From: Nematopogon swammerdamellus
Taxonomy: Eukaryota; Arthropoda; Insecta; Lepidoptera; Adelidae
NCBI GenBank assembly: GCA_946902875.1
Contig: OX336338.1
Coordinates: 7,741,971-7,805,970 of the forward strand
Reading direction: 5' to 3'
Length of the DNA: 64,000 nucleotides
A program made the position numbers and the translations under genes. The first letter of the stretch is position 1; every line of letters begins with the position of its first letter. This document shows positions 55,505 through 64,000 of the stretch, one piece after another. The notes beneath the pieces are model-generated. The model saw only the letters and a list, made by a program, of their open reading frames with translations. It did not search any database and was not told the DNA's origin.

Positions 55505-56530
55505 GAGATCCTTGAATTGTATTGTATTGTATATATTTATTGCACTCAAATAGAATATGGGCAAAAGGTAACACTTAATGCCTCTAGGCATTTTCTAACA
55601 GGGTACCTTTGGGGTATGATAACTGCTAGGTGAGTGGCGGAAAGAGAAATTTAAATATTATGGTATGACAGATGTACGGGAATACAAAAGATAGATAAAC
55701 TTAAATATGAATAATTAAATACTATACCTATATACCAGATATATACATAAGATAGACTAAATATACTTAGTTTTTACATATCATATATATTTACTAACTC
55801 TGAACATGAGAGACATACTTTTGGATCAGCGAAATTAAGTTGACAAAAAGTGCTTCTTTAAAAGAATTTTGAATGTGTGAATGGAAGAAGACAGACGGAG
55901 ATTGACAGGGAGCTGATTCCACAGACGAGCTGCATGTATCGTGAATGAGTCCGAATATGATGTAGTAGAATGGGAAGGAATAGTCAGCACCAAGTTATCA
56001 TTTGACCTTAGCGATAGCCCGTGGGAGCTGAGAAAGGAAAAACGATCACTTAGGTATTTAGGAGCATTGGGGTTAAACAATGTGCAGTAGAGAAGTGATA
56101 AGACATGACTATTCCTGCGAAGGCGGATATCGAGCCACTGCAAACGATTTCGAAAATCTGATATATGATCAAACTTGCGCAAACCAAAGATGTATCGGAT
56201 ACACAAGTTGAGAAGACGATCAAGTTTGTTAAGTAGCTCTTCATTAAGATCAAGATAACACACATCGGCATAATCGAGTAGGGGTAGGAGTAGTGATTGT
56301 GCAAGCGTAATTTTGGTAGAGACCGGAATAAAATTCTGAAGGCGTTTGAGATAATGCATGCTAGCAAACAATTTCCGGCTGACCTCACCAACCTGAGTAT
56401 GCCAGGAAAGCGTCTCATCCATGACGAGACCAAGATTTTTTACCTGTTTACTGTATGGAATGACTACACCGTTGAATTCCAAGGTTGGAAGCGCAGCACG
56501 GTCCAATTTGAACGCGTGTAGGAAGCACAA
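55505..56530 (-). mobile_element. 5'-truncated non-LTR retrotransposon, CR1/Jockey-like
   Basis: Positions 55835-56530 on the minus strand encode about 230 residues typical of the part of a LINE reverse transcriptase that follows the catalytic core: KNLGLVMDETLSW, LLLPLLDYADVCYLDL, then ARLWNQLPVNLR near the C terminus. The catalytic YADD region is absent, so it is 5'-truncated. The 3' end, on the left, is a run of ATACA-type units just before 55505, which serves as the tail. It sits inside the array-exon region and abuts an exon remnant. Confidence 0.8.
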
Positions 56531-56769
56531 TTATAATCGTTAGACCTAGTTTGCTCACTATAATGCTCAATATAAAGAAAGAAAAAAGAAAAACGTTTAT
56601 TCAGCTAAAACTATAAAAATATATATTGCTCAAAAATTCAAAGAGAAGTCAAACCAACCATCTCAGAGGTTATATTGGCTTGTCTGAGCATGTGCTTTGG
56701 CCCTTCTGACTGAGTCAGATAATAATACCGGATTACATAAACAAATATTATTAAAATTTTAGATTCAGC
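56531..56769. repeat. Short interspersed repeat next to the LINE
   Basis: The segment around 56680-56740 (GAGCATGTGCTTTGGCCC and GACTGAGTCAG) is shared with 25120-25172, where the same phrase precedes GGATTACATA. It is therefore a second, unrelated repeat. Nothing coding is seen. Confidence 0.5.
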
Positions 56770-56874
56770 TACTATCTATTAGAATACTAATTCAGGTTAA
56801 ACGATTATTACTGCAGTACTAGTATTTAAGGTTATATATTCTGGTATACATTTATCTGAGAAAGTGTGTCCTTT
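56770..56874 (-). pseudogene. Decayed 5' fragment of an array-family exon
   Basis: On the minus strand, after an acceptor at CTCAG, the sequence ATAAATGTATACCAGAATAT follows the start of the intact exon at 53687-54004 but has in-frame stops and indels. It fades out beside a block of repeat and LINE DNA. A short matching 3' fragment with a donor lies at 55495-55515 on the other side of the LINE, so this looks like one exon lost by decay and insertion. Confidence 0.5.
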
Positions 56875-57066
56875 AATAGGATACGTACAACATGTGTTTG
56901 TGTTAAAAATATATAGTGGTAGCTGACATTTGTGAATTGTATCTACTTACAATTACCTTGATTTTTCCTTTGAGATTTTGTGTGAAATTTATTACGTGTG
57001 TGTGAGTGTTCATTTGGTATAGATAAATATAGACTTAGCTGCAATAAGCCTTAGTCATTTAAATAC

Positions 57067-57390
57067 CTGATTCTTCCCGTTGAGATTCTTCAACGTGTGC
57101 AGGATACTCAAATGTGATATTAGAAGGATCCGTCATAGATTTAGTGAGCACTTCTAAAATTGTTTTGATGTTATCCGTATTATCTGACTTCATATAAGGT
57201 GCGCTCTCTATCGTATCTGCCTGCACCATCGATAATTTCGCCTGAAGGACCGGTCTAAGATCCTGACTTAGATCACTAACTATAGTAGGATTCGCTTCTA
57301 TGGATTCGATTAGTGATACTGGTTTATTACTAACTAGTAATTCTTCGGTGGAACTTGCTTTTTCTGTGATGTCTACTTTTTTAAATTTAC
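57067..57390 (-). CDS. Array-family exon, 108 codons
   Basis: 324 bp, phase 1 at both ends (CTTTTCAG before GTAAATTTA; donor after GAATCAG before GTATTT). It is easily missed because it has no early start codon. The translation is open and aligns along its length with the array units: KFKKVDITEKASSTEELL, then LSQDLRP, QADTIESAP, MKSDNTDN, LEVLTKSM and VEESQREES. It is more diverged than the tandem copies. Confidence 0.75.
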
Positions 57391-57488
57391 CTGAAAAGTG
57401 TTACATGTCGTGTTGTGAAATGTGTTAAGTGTGCGTGTCAATTCGTAAAAAAAAATAATTTGCAGTAACATTTAATACATTGAAATAC

Positions 57489-57726
57489 CTTGGGTCTTTT
57501 TTGACTTTATATCGATCGCGCTTTCTACTGTGCCTGTCTGTACAAACGACAATGCAGACTGGATGTACGATGCAAGTCCGTGATCTAACTCGCTCACTAT
57601 TATAGGTTCAGCTACAATTGATTCGATTAGGTACTGATTCTGGTTGAACCAGCAATTCTTCAGTACTACCAGTATTTAATATCTTCTGTGATGATCTGTG
57701 ATGGTGATATCTTCTCGTAATATTAT
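57489..57726 (-). pseudogene. Frameshifted array-family exon
   Basis: Reading the minus strand from a CTTTTTAG acceptor to an AAG-GTATTT donor gives a clear relative of the array exons (STEELLVQPESV, then EPIIVSELDH and SALSFVQTGT). Two things break it. Four extra bases (GGTA) interrupt the segment that in intact copies runs VIESI, shifting the frame. The second half of the unit is also missing. At 238 bp it is not a multiple of three, so including it would shift everything downstream. It is best regarded as dead or skipped. Confidence 0.7.
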
Positions 57727-57901
57727 CTAAAAAGAGCAACACACTTTGATGTGCTTGTGTTAATTCGGTAACACAAATATATAGCTAGCTGCTCTTTTTA
57801 TTGTATATACCTTAATTACCCTGCCTAGATTTTGTGTAAAATGTGTACCTGATGGATGACTGGTTATTTGGTAAACAGCTCTAGTAAACGCACTAAAATA
57901 C

Positions 57902-58219
57902 CTTGTTCTTCCGGTCCAGTTTCTTCGAGGTGTGTAGGTAGATCAATTGTAATATTAGAAGTTTCAGCCGTTCCTTCAGTCAGGACCTCTGGGAATCCTT
58001 TGAGATTTTGAGTTTTTTGGGAGATCATATCGTTCGCGCTTTCTATTGTATCTATCTGTACCACCGACAATGCCGACTGAAGATCCGATGCAAGTTCCTG
58101 ACCTAATTCACTCAGTCTAGAAGGTTCTGCTAGTATTGATTCAATTGCTAAGCCTGGTATAACCAGTAATTCTTCTGTGGAACTTGATTCTTTAGAGATG
58201 TTTAATTTTTCAAATTTGT
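57902..58219 (-). CDS. Array-family exon, A-like, 106 codons
   Basis: 318 bp, phase 1 at both ends. The acceptor is TTTGCAG before ACAAATTTG and the donor CAAG before GTATTT. It begins DKFEKLNISKESSSTEELL, so it is A-like at its start, but near its end it carries TAETSNITIDLPTHLEET, which is B-like. This mixture suggests it predates the A/B split or arose by recombination between units. Confidence 0.8.
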
Positions 58220-58480
58220 CTGCAAAGTGTAACACATGGTGATGTGAAATGTGTTACGTCTGAGAGTTAATTTGATAATATATGTGACATATGCGTTTGT
58301 GTTAATTTGGTAACGGAAATCAATGTAACGTTAGCTGTTATTTTTATATTGTGTGAAATTACAATAGTTTGATTTTATCGTGTAGATTTTGTGTGACGTG
58401 AAATGTGTTACGTGTGAGTGTTAATTTGGTAAAATGAAATATCTCCTTATGTACAGTAAGTGTTAGATTAATTAAAGTAC

Positions 58481-58786
58481 CTTGTTCTTCCGGTCGAGAT
58501 TCTTCGAGTTGGACAGGAAAAACAATTGTGACATTACAAGTTTCAGTTATAGGTTCAGTTAGCACTTCTGCTAAGACTTTGAGTGTATCCGTCTCCTCTG
58601 ACTTCAAATTATTCGAATTTTCTACCGTATCTATCTGTTCTACCGACAATGCCGACTGGAGGTGCGGTGTAAATTCCTGAACTAGTTCAATCATTGTTAC
58701 AATTGCCTCTATCGGCGATTCAGTTGCACCCAGTAATTCTTCTTCTTCATTAGCCTTAAATGTGCTATCTTGTGGCATTAATTTGT
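58481..58786 (-). CDS. B-type array exon, copy 1
   Basis: 102 codons, open, phase 1 at both ends. It is the most diverged B copy (KANEEEELL, ELVQEFTPHLQ, LKSEETDTLK), as expected at the edge of a homogenising tandem array. Confidence 0.85.
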
Positions 58787-59007
58787 CTGAAAAGTGTACT
58801 ATTATTTCTAATGTGACATGTGTTATATGTGCTAGTGTTAATTATTTGGTAAATACAAATATAACGTTCGCTGTCTTTATAGAATTGTATGTAGTTTCAT
58901 TGCTCTACCCGTCGAGATGTTGCGTGAAATATTTTACGCCTGAGTGTATATTCATTAAACAGAAAGAATAGCCGTAGCTAAAGTAGGCGTTAGTTTTATT
59001 AAAATAC

Positions 59008-59313
59008 CTGTTTCTTCCCGTTGAGTTTCTTCACAGTATGCAGAATGCTCAATTGTAACATTAGAAGGTTCGGGCAGAACTTCTGCTAATCGTTTGAGTT
59101 CACCAGTTCTTTCTGACTTCATATCGGTCGCACTTTCTATTGTATCTATCTGTACCACCGACAATGTCGACTGAAGATGCGATGGAAGTTCCTGACCTAG
59201 TTCACTCAGTGTAGTAGGTTCTGCTACTATTGATTCGATTACTAAGCCTGGTAGAACCAGTAATTCTTCTGTGGAACTTGATTCTTCAGAGATGTTTACT
59301 TTTTCAAATTTGT
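59008..59313 (-). CDS. A-type array exon, copy 1
   Basis: 102 codons, open, phase 1 at both ends. This is the last A exon before the array gives way to older, diverged relatives. It ends in EETG with the donor GTATTT. Confidence 0.85.
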
Positions 59314-59569
59314 CTGAAAAGTGTAGCACATAGTGATGTGAAATGTATTACGTCTGAGAGTTAATTTGATGTTATAGGTGACATATGCGTTTGTGTTAAT
59401 TTGGTAACGGAAATGAATGTAACGTTAGCTGTTATTTTTATATTGTGTGCAATTACAATAGTTTGATTTTATCGCGTAGATTTTGTGTGAAATGTGTTAC
59501 TTGTGAGTGTTAATTTGGTAAAAGGAAATATGTCCTTATGTACAGTAAGCGTTAGATAAATTAAAGTAC

Positions 59570-59875
59570 CTTGTTCTTCCGGTCGAGATTCTTCGAGTTG
59601 GACAGGAAAAACAATTGTGACATTACAAGTTTCAGTTATAGGTTCAGTTAGCACTTCTGCTAACACTTTGAGTGTGTCCGTCTCCTCTGACTTCATATTA
59701 TTCGAATTTTCTACCGTATCTATCTGTTCTACCGACAATGCCGACTGGAGGTGCGGTGTAAGTTCCTGACCTAGTTCAATCATTGTTACAATTGCCTCTA
59801 TCGGCGATTCAGTTGCACCCAGTAATTCTTCTTCTTCACTAGCTTTAAATGTGCTATCTTGTGGCATTAATTTGT
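59570..59875 (-). CDS. B-type array exon, copy 2
   Basis: 102 codons, open, phase 1 at both ends, standard acceptor and donor. The end PEEQG and the core LGQELTPHLQSALSV match B copy 1 closely. Confidence 0.85.
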
Positions 59876-60096
59876 CTGAAAAGTGTACTATTATTTCTAA
59901 TGTGACATGTGTTATATGTGCTAGTGTTAATTATTTGGTAAATACAAATATAACGTTCGCTGTCTTTATAGAATTGTATGTAGTTTCATTGCTCTACCCG
60001 TCGAGATGTTGCGTGAAATATTTTACGCCTGAGTGTATATTCATTAAACAGAAAGAATAGCCGTAGCTAAAGTAGGCGTTAGTTTTATTAAAATAC

Positions 60097-60402
60097 CTGT
60101 TTCTTCCCGTTGAGTTTCTTCACCGTATGCAGAATGCTCAATTGTAACATTAGAAGGTTCAGGCAGAACTTCTGCTAATCGTTTGAGTTCATCAGTTCTT
60201 TCTGACTTCATATCGGTCGCACTTTCTATTGTATCTATCTGTACCACCGACAATGTCGACTGAAGATGCGATGGAAGTTCCTGACCTAGTTCACTCAGTG
60301 TAGTAGGTTCTGCTACTATTGATTCGATTACTAAGCCTGGTAGAACCAGTAATTCTTCTGTGGAACTTGATTCTTCAGACATGTTTACTTTTTCAAATTT
60401 GT
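60097..60402 (-). CDS. A-type array exon, copy 2
   Basis: 102 codons, open, phase 1 at both ends. It carries KVNMSEES in place of KVNISEES and belongs with copy 1 in having LPSHLQSTLSV and LPEPSNVTIE. Confidence 0.85.
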
Positions 60403-60658
60403 CTGAAAAGTGTACCACATAGTGATGTGAAATGTATTACGTCTGAGAGTTAATTTGATGTTATAGGTGACATATGCGTTTGTGTTAATTTGGTAACGGA
60501 AATGAATGTAACGTTAGCTGTTATTTTTATATTGTGTGCAATTACAATAGTTTGATTTTATCGCGTAGATTTTGTATGAAATGTGTTACTTGTGAGTGTT
60601 AATTTGGTAAAAGGAAATATGTCCTTATGTACAGTAAGCGTTAGATAAATTAAAGTAC

Positions 60659-60964
60659 CTTGTTCTTCCAGTCGAGATTCTTCGAGTTGGACAGGAAAAA
60701 CAATTGTGACATTACAAGTTTCAGTTATAGGTTCAGTTAGCACTTCTGCTAACACTTTGAGTGTGTCCGTCTCCTCTGACTTCATATTATTCGAATTTTC
60801 TACCGTATCTATCTGTTGTACCGACAATGCCGACTGGAGGTGCGGTGTAAGTTCCTGACCTAGTTCAATCATTGTTACAATTGCCTCTATCGGCGATTCA
60901 GTTGCACTCAGTAATTCTTCTTCTTCACTAGCTTTAAATGTGCTATCTTGTGGCATTAATTTGT
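60659..60964 (-). CDS. B-type array exon, copy 3
   Basis: 102 codons, open, phase 1 at both ends. It begins DKLMPQDSTFKASEEEELL and ends in LEEQG. Small differences from its neighbours, such as ELLSATES and SVQQIDTVE, mark it as a separate copy. Confidence 0.85.
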
Positions 60965-61185
60965 CTGAAAAGTGTACGATTATTTTTAATGTGACATGTG
61001 TCATATGTGCTTGTGTTAATTATTTGGTAAATACAAATATAACGTTCGCTGTCTTTATAGAATTGTACGTAGTTTCATTGCTCTACCCGTCGAGATGTTG
61101 TGTGAAATATGTTACGTCTGATTGTATATTCATTAAACAGAAATAATAGCCGTAGCTACAGTAGGCGTTAGTTTTATTAAAATAC

Positions 61186-61491
61186 CTGTTTCTTCCCGTT
61201 GAGTTCCTTCACCGTATGCAGAATGCTCAATTGTAACATTAGAAGGTTCAGTCAGGACTTCTGCTAATTGCTTGAGTTCATCAGTTCTTTCTGACTTCAT
61301 AGTGGTTACACTTTCTATTGTATCTATCTGTACCACCGACAATGCCGACTGAAGATCCGATGGAAGTTCCTGACCTAGTTCACTCAGTGTAGTGGGTTCT
61401 GCTACTATTGATTCGATTACTAAGCCTGGTAGAACCAGTAATTCTTCTGTGGAACTTGATTCTTCAGAGATGTTTACTTTTTCAAATTTGT
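61186..61491 (-). CDS. A-type array exon, copy 3
   Basis: 102 codons, open, phase 1 at both ends, with the standard A splice sites. It reads KSERTDELKQLAEVLTEP where copies 1 and 2 have KRLAEVLPEP, so copies 3-5 form one subgroup and copies 1-2 another. Confidence 0.85.
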
Positions 61492-61747
61492 CTGAAAAGT
61501 GTACCACATAGTGATGTGAAATGTATTACGTCTGAGAGTTAATTTGATGTTATAGGTGACATATGCGTTTGTGTTAATTTGGTAACGGAAATGAATGTAA
61601 CGTTAACTGTTATTTTTATATTGTGTGCAACTACAATAGTTTGATTTTATCGCGTAGATTTTGTGTGAAATGTGTTACGTGTGAGTGTTAATTTGGTAAA
61701 AGGAAATATGTCCTTTTGTACAGTAAGCGTTAGATTAATTAAAGTAC

Positions 61748-62053
61748 CTTGTGCTTCCGTTCGAGATTCTTCGAGTTGGACAGGAAAAACAATTGTGACA
61801 TTACAAGTTTCAGTTATAGGTTCAGTTAGCACTTCTGCTAACACTTTGAGTGTGTCCGTCTCCTCTGACTTCATATTATTCGAATTTTCTACCGTATCTA
61901 TCTGTTCTACCGACAATGCCGACTGGAGGTGCGGTGTAAGTTCCTGACCTAGTTCAATCATTGTTACAATTGCCTCTATCGGCGATTCAGTTGCACCCAG
62001 TAATTCTTCTTCTTCACTAGCTTTAAATGTGCTATCTTGTCGCATTAATTTGT
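61748..62053 (-). CDS. B-type array exon, copy 4
   Basis: 102 codons, phase 1 at both ends. The protein unit reads as in B copy 5 up to the donor. The following intron is also nearly identical, which shows that whole cassettes were duplicated. Confidence 0.85.
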
Positions 62054-62274
62054 CTGAAAAGTGTACGATTATTTTTAATGTGACATGTGTCATATTTGCT
62101 TGTGTTAATTATTTGGTAAATACAAATATAACGTTCACTGTCTTTATAGAATTGTACGTAGTTTCATTGCTCTACCCGTCGAGATGTTGTGTGAAATATG
62201 TTACGTCTGATTGTATATTCATTAAACAGAAATAATAGCCGTAGCTACAGTAGGCGTTAGTTTTATTAAAATAC

Positions 62275-62580
62275 CTGTTTCTTCCCGTTGAGTTCCTTCA
62301 CCGTATGCAGAATGCTCAATTGTAACATTAGAAGGTTCAGTCAGGACTTCTGCTAATTGTTTGAGTTCATCAGTTATTTCTGACTTCATAGTGGTTACAC
62401 TTTCTATTGTATCTATCTGTACCACCGACAATGCCGACTGAAGATCCGATGGAAGTTCCTGACCTAGTTCACTCAGTGTAGTGGGTTCTGCTACTATTGA
62501 TTCGATTGCTAAGCCTGGTAGAACCAGTAATTCTTCTGTGGAACTTGATTCTTCAGAGATGTTTACTTTTTCAAATTTGT
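62275..62580 (-). CDS. A-type array exon, copy 4
   Basis: Same length, splice sites and phase as the other A exons. It differs from copy 5 at a few residues, for example MKSEITD in place of MKSERTD and PGLAIES in place of PGLVIES. The frame is open throughout. Confidence 0.85.
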
Positions 62581-62836
62581 CTGAAAAGTGTACCACATAG
62601 TGATGTGAAATGTATTACGTCTGAGAGTTAATTTGATGTTATAGGTGACATATGCGTTTGTGTTAATTTAGTAACGGAAATGAATGTAACGTTAGCTGTT
62701 ATTTTTATATTGTGTGCAATTACAATAGTTTGATTTTATCGCGTGGATTTTGTATGAAATGTGTTACTTGTGAGTGTTAATTTGGTAAAAGGAAATATGT
62801 CCTTATGTACAGTAAGCGTTAGATAAATTAAAGTAC

Positions 62837-63142
62837 CTTGTGCTTCCGTTCGAGATTCTTCGAGTTGGACAGGAAAAACAATTGTGACATTACAAGTTTC
62901 AGTTATAGGTTCAGTTAGCACTTCTGCTAACACTTTGAGTGTGTCCGTCTCCTCTGACTTCATATTATTCGAATTTTCTACCGTATCTATCTGTTCTACC
63001 GACAATGCCGACTGGAGGTGCGGTGTAAGTTCCTGACCTAGTTCAATCATTGTTACAATTGCCTCTATCGGCGATTCAGTTGCACCCAGTAATTCTTCTT
63101 CTTCACTAGCTTTAAATGTGCTATCTTGTCGCATTAATTTGT
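62837..63142 (-). CDS. B-type array exon, copy 5
   Basis: 102 codons, phase 1 at both ends. The acceptor is CACTTTTCAG before ACAAATTAATG and the donor is CAAG before GTACTT. B units begin DKLMRQDSTFKASEEEELL, contain IEAIVTMIELGQEL, QIDTVENSNN and LAEVLTEP, and end in EAQG. B units are related to A units but differ in the first third, so the array is a two-step duplication: first A and B, then the A+B pair. Confidence 0.85.
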
Positions 63143-63363
63143 CTGAAAAGTGTACGATTATTTTTAATGTGACATGTGTCATATTTGCTTGTGTTAATTA
63201 TTTGGTAAATACAAATATAACGTTCACTGTCTTTATAGAATTGTACGTAGTTTCATTGCTCTACCCGTCGAGATATTGTGTGAAATATGTTACGTCTGAT
63301 TGTATATTCATTAAACAGAAATAATAGCCGTAGCTACAGTAGGCGTTAGTTTTATTAAAATAC

Positions 63364-63669
63364 CTGTTTCTTCCCGTTGAGTTCCTTCACCGTATGCAGA
63401 ATGCTCAATTGTAACATTAGAAGGTTCAGTCAGGACTTCTGCTAATTGTTTGAGTTCATCAGTTCTTTCTGACTTCATAGTGGTTACACTTTCTATTGTA
63501 TCTATCTGTACCACCGACAATGCCGACTGAAGATCCGATGGAAGTTCCTGACCTAGTTCACTCAGTGTAGTGGGTTCTGCTACTATTGATTCGATTACTA
63601 AGCCTGGTAGAACCAGTAATTCTTCAGTGGAACTTGATTCTTCAGAGATGTTTACTTTTTCAAATTTGT
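63364..63669 (-). CDS. A-type array exon, copy 5
   Basis: 102 codons, phase 1 in and phase 1 out. The acceptor is a TTTTCAG followed by ACAAATTTG, and the donor is GAAACAG followed by GTATTT. The unit begins DKFEKVNISEESSSTEELL and ends in EETG, with the shared core LGQEL, QIDTIES and MKSE between. It is acidic and contains no cysteine, no recognised domain and no membrane segment. It probably forms part of an extended or helical spacer in a giant muscle protein; this role is inferred from its position upstream of the coiled coil and Ig region. Confidence 0.85.
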
Positions 63670-63925
63670 CTGAAAAGTGTACCACATAGTGATGTGAAAT
63701 GTATTACGTCTGAGAGTTAATTTGATGTTATAGGTGACATATGCGTTTGTGTTAATTTGGTAACGGAAATGAATGTAACGTTAGCTGTTATTTTTATATT
63801 GTGTGCAATTACAATAGTTTGATTTTATCGCGTAGATTTTGTGTGAAATGTGTTACTTTTGAGTGTTAATTTGGTAAAAGGTAATATGTCCTTATGTACA
63901 GTAAGCGTTAGATAAATTAAAGTAC

Positions 63926-64000
63926 CTTGTTCTTCCGGTCGAGATTCTTCGAGTTGGACAGGAAAAACAATTGTAACATTACAAGTTTCAGTTATAGGTT
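63926..64000 (-). CDS. B-type array exon, partial (cut by window edge)
   Basis: This is the 3' part of a sixth B exon. Its donor (exon G then GTACTTTA on the minus strand) lies 1089 bp from the donor of the next B exon. The exon should continue about 230 bp beyond the window, so the gene starts outside it. Confidence 0.85.

Larger units (their letters stand above)
58481..64000 (-). repeat. Tandem array of a 1089-bp cassette carrying two alternating exons
   Basis: Five cassettes follow each other at exactly 1089-bp spacing and a sixth is cut by the window edge. Each cassette holds one A exon and one B exon of 306 bp, separated by introns of about 221 and 256 bp. Introns and exons are duplicated together, and cassettes differ by only scattered substitutions, so the array is recent or homogenised. 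The leftmost copy differs most. All exons are phase 1 at both ends (acceptor CAG then AC, donor G before GTA), so any number of copies keeps the frame. The protein units are acidic, Ser/Thr-rich and share a core with the residues LGQEL, LQSALSV, QIDT, MKSE and LAEVL. Confidence 0.95.

Noticed and set aside
58762..63324. Repeated plus-strand ORFs of 68-69 codons in every cassette
   Set aside because: They lie over introns and exon starts of the minus-strand array, recur only because the cassette is duplicated, and have no recognisable motif.
1..64000. CRISPR arrays, operons, integrons or bacterial defence systems
   Set aside because: The tandem array has 1089-bp units with coding exons and no short repeat-spacer pattern. 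The whole window is eukaryotic, with introns and metazoan retrotransposons.

Overview
The window looks like nuclear DNA of a lepidopteran (moth or butterfly). This rests on the families seen: dense SINEs and MITEs of lepidopteran type, Jockey/CR1-like and RTE-like LINEs, a Ty3/Gypsy element, and an intron-rich giant muscle-protein gene. No bacterial features are present, and no complete host gene other than the giant one is visible.

The right-hand two thirds (64000 down to 20862, minus strand) is one gene read right to left. I could chain its exons by splice sites and reading phase without a break. From 5' to 3' it has: (i) a tandem array of alternating 102-codon exons in 1089-bp cassettes, running off the right edge; (ii) older, diverged and partly broken members of the same exon family (52.4-58.2 kb); (iii) a helical exon (41.5 kb); (iv) one 8.2-kb exon encoding about 2738 residues, mostly Lys/Glu-rich predicted coiled coil built from a 194-residue higher-order repeat; (v) eight Ig domains, the last one incomplete, and one fibronectin III domain on nine shorter exons. 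The layout fits the titin/twitchin/MLCK superfamily. A Stretchin-Mlck-like protein is my best guess, but no kinase domain lies in the window and the 3' end of the gene is not found. All array exons and most Ig exons start and end in phase 1, so they can be duplicated, lost or skipped without shifting the frame.

The left third (1-20 kb) is repeat-rich and holds no host exon I can recognise. It carries an intact Ty3/Gypsy element with very short identical LTRs (14849-19288), two 8-bp-TSD elements of hAT type (9752-10082; 10935-11832, the second with a nested LINE tail), many copies of a SINE whose head combines tRNA-like and 5S-rRNA-like sequence, and several hairpins.

The 10.5-kb intron at 41.9-52.4 kb is almost all mobile DNA. 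It holds an inverted pair of repeats containing a LINE and a near full-length RTE element, plus a terminal-inverted-repeat element with inverted minisatellite arrays. The neighbouring 40.4-41.5 kb intron holds a palindrome of about 420 bp. Mobile DNA has also damaged the gene: one array exon has decayed and has a LINE next to it, another is frameshifted, and a third has lost its 5' end but gained a substitute splice acceptor in the correct phase.
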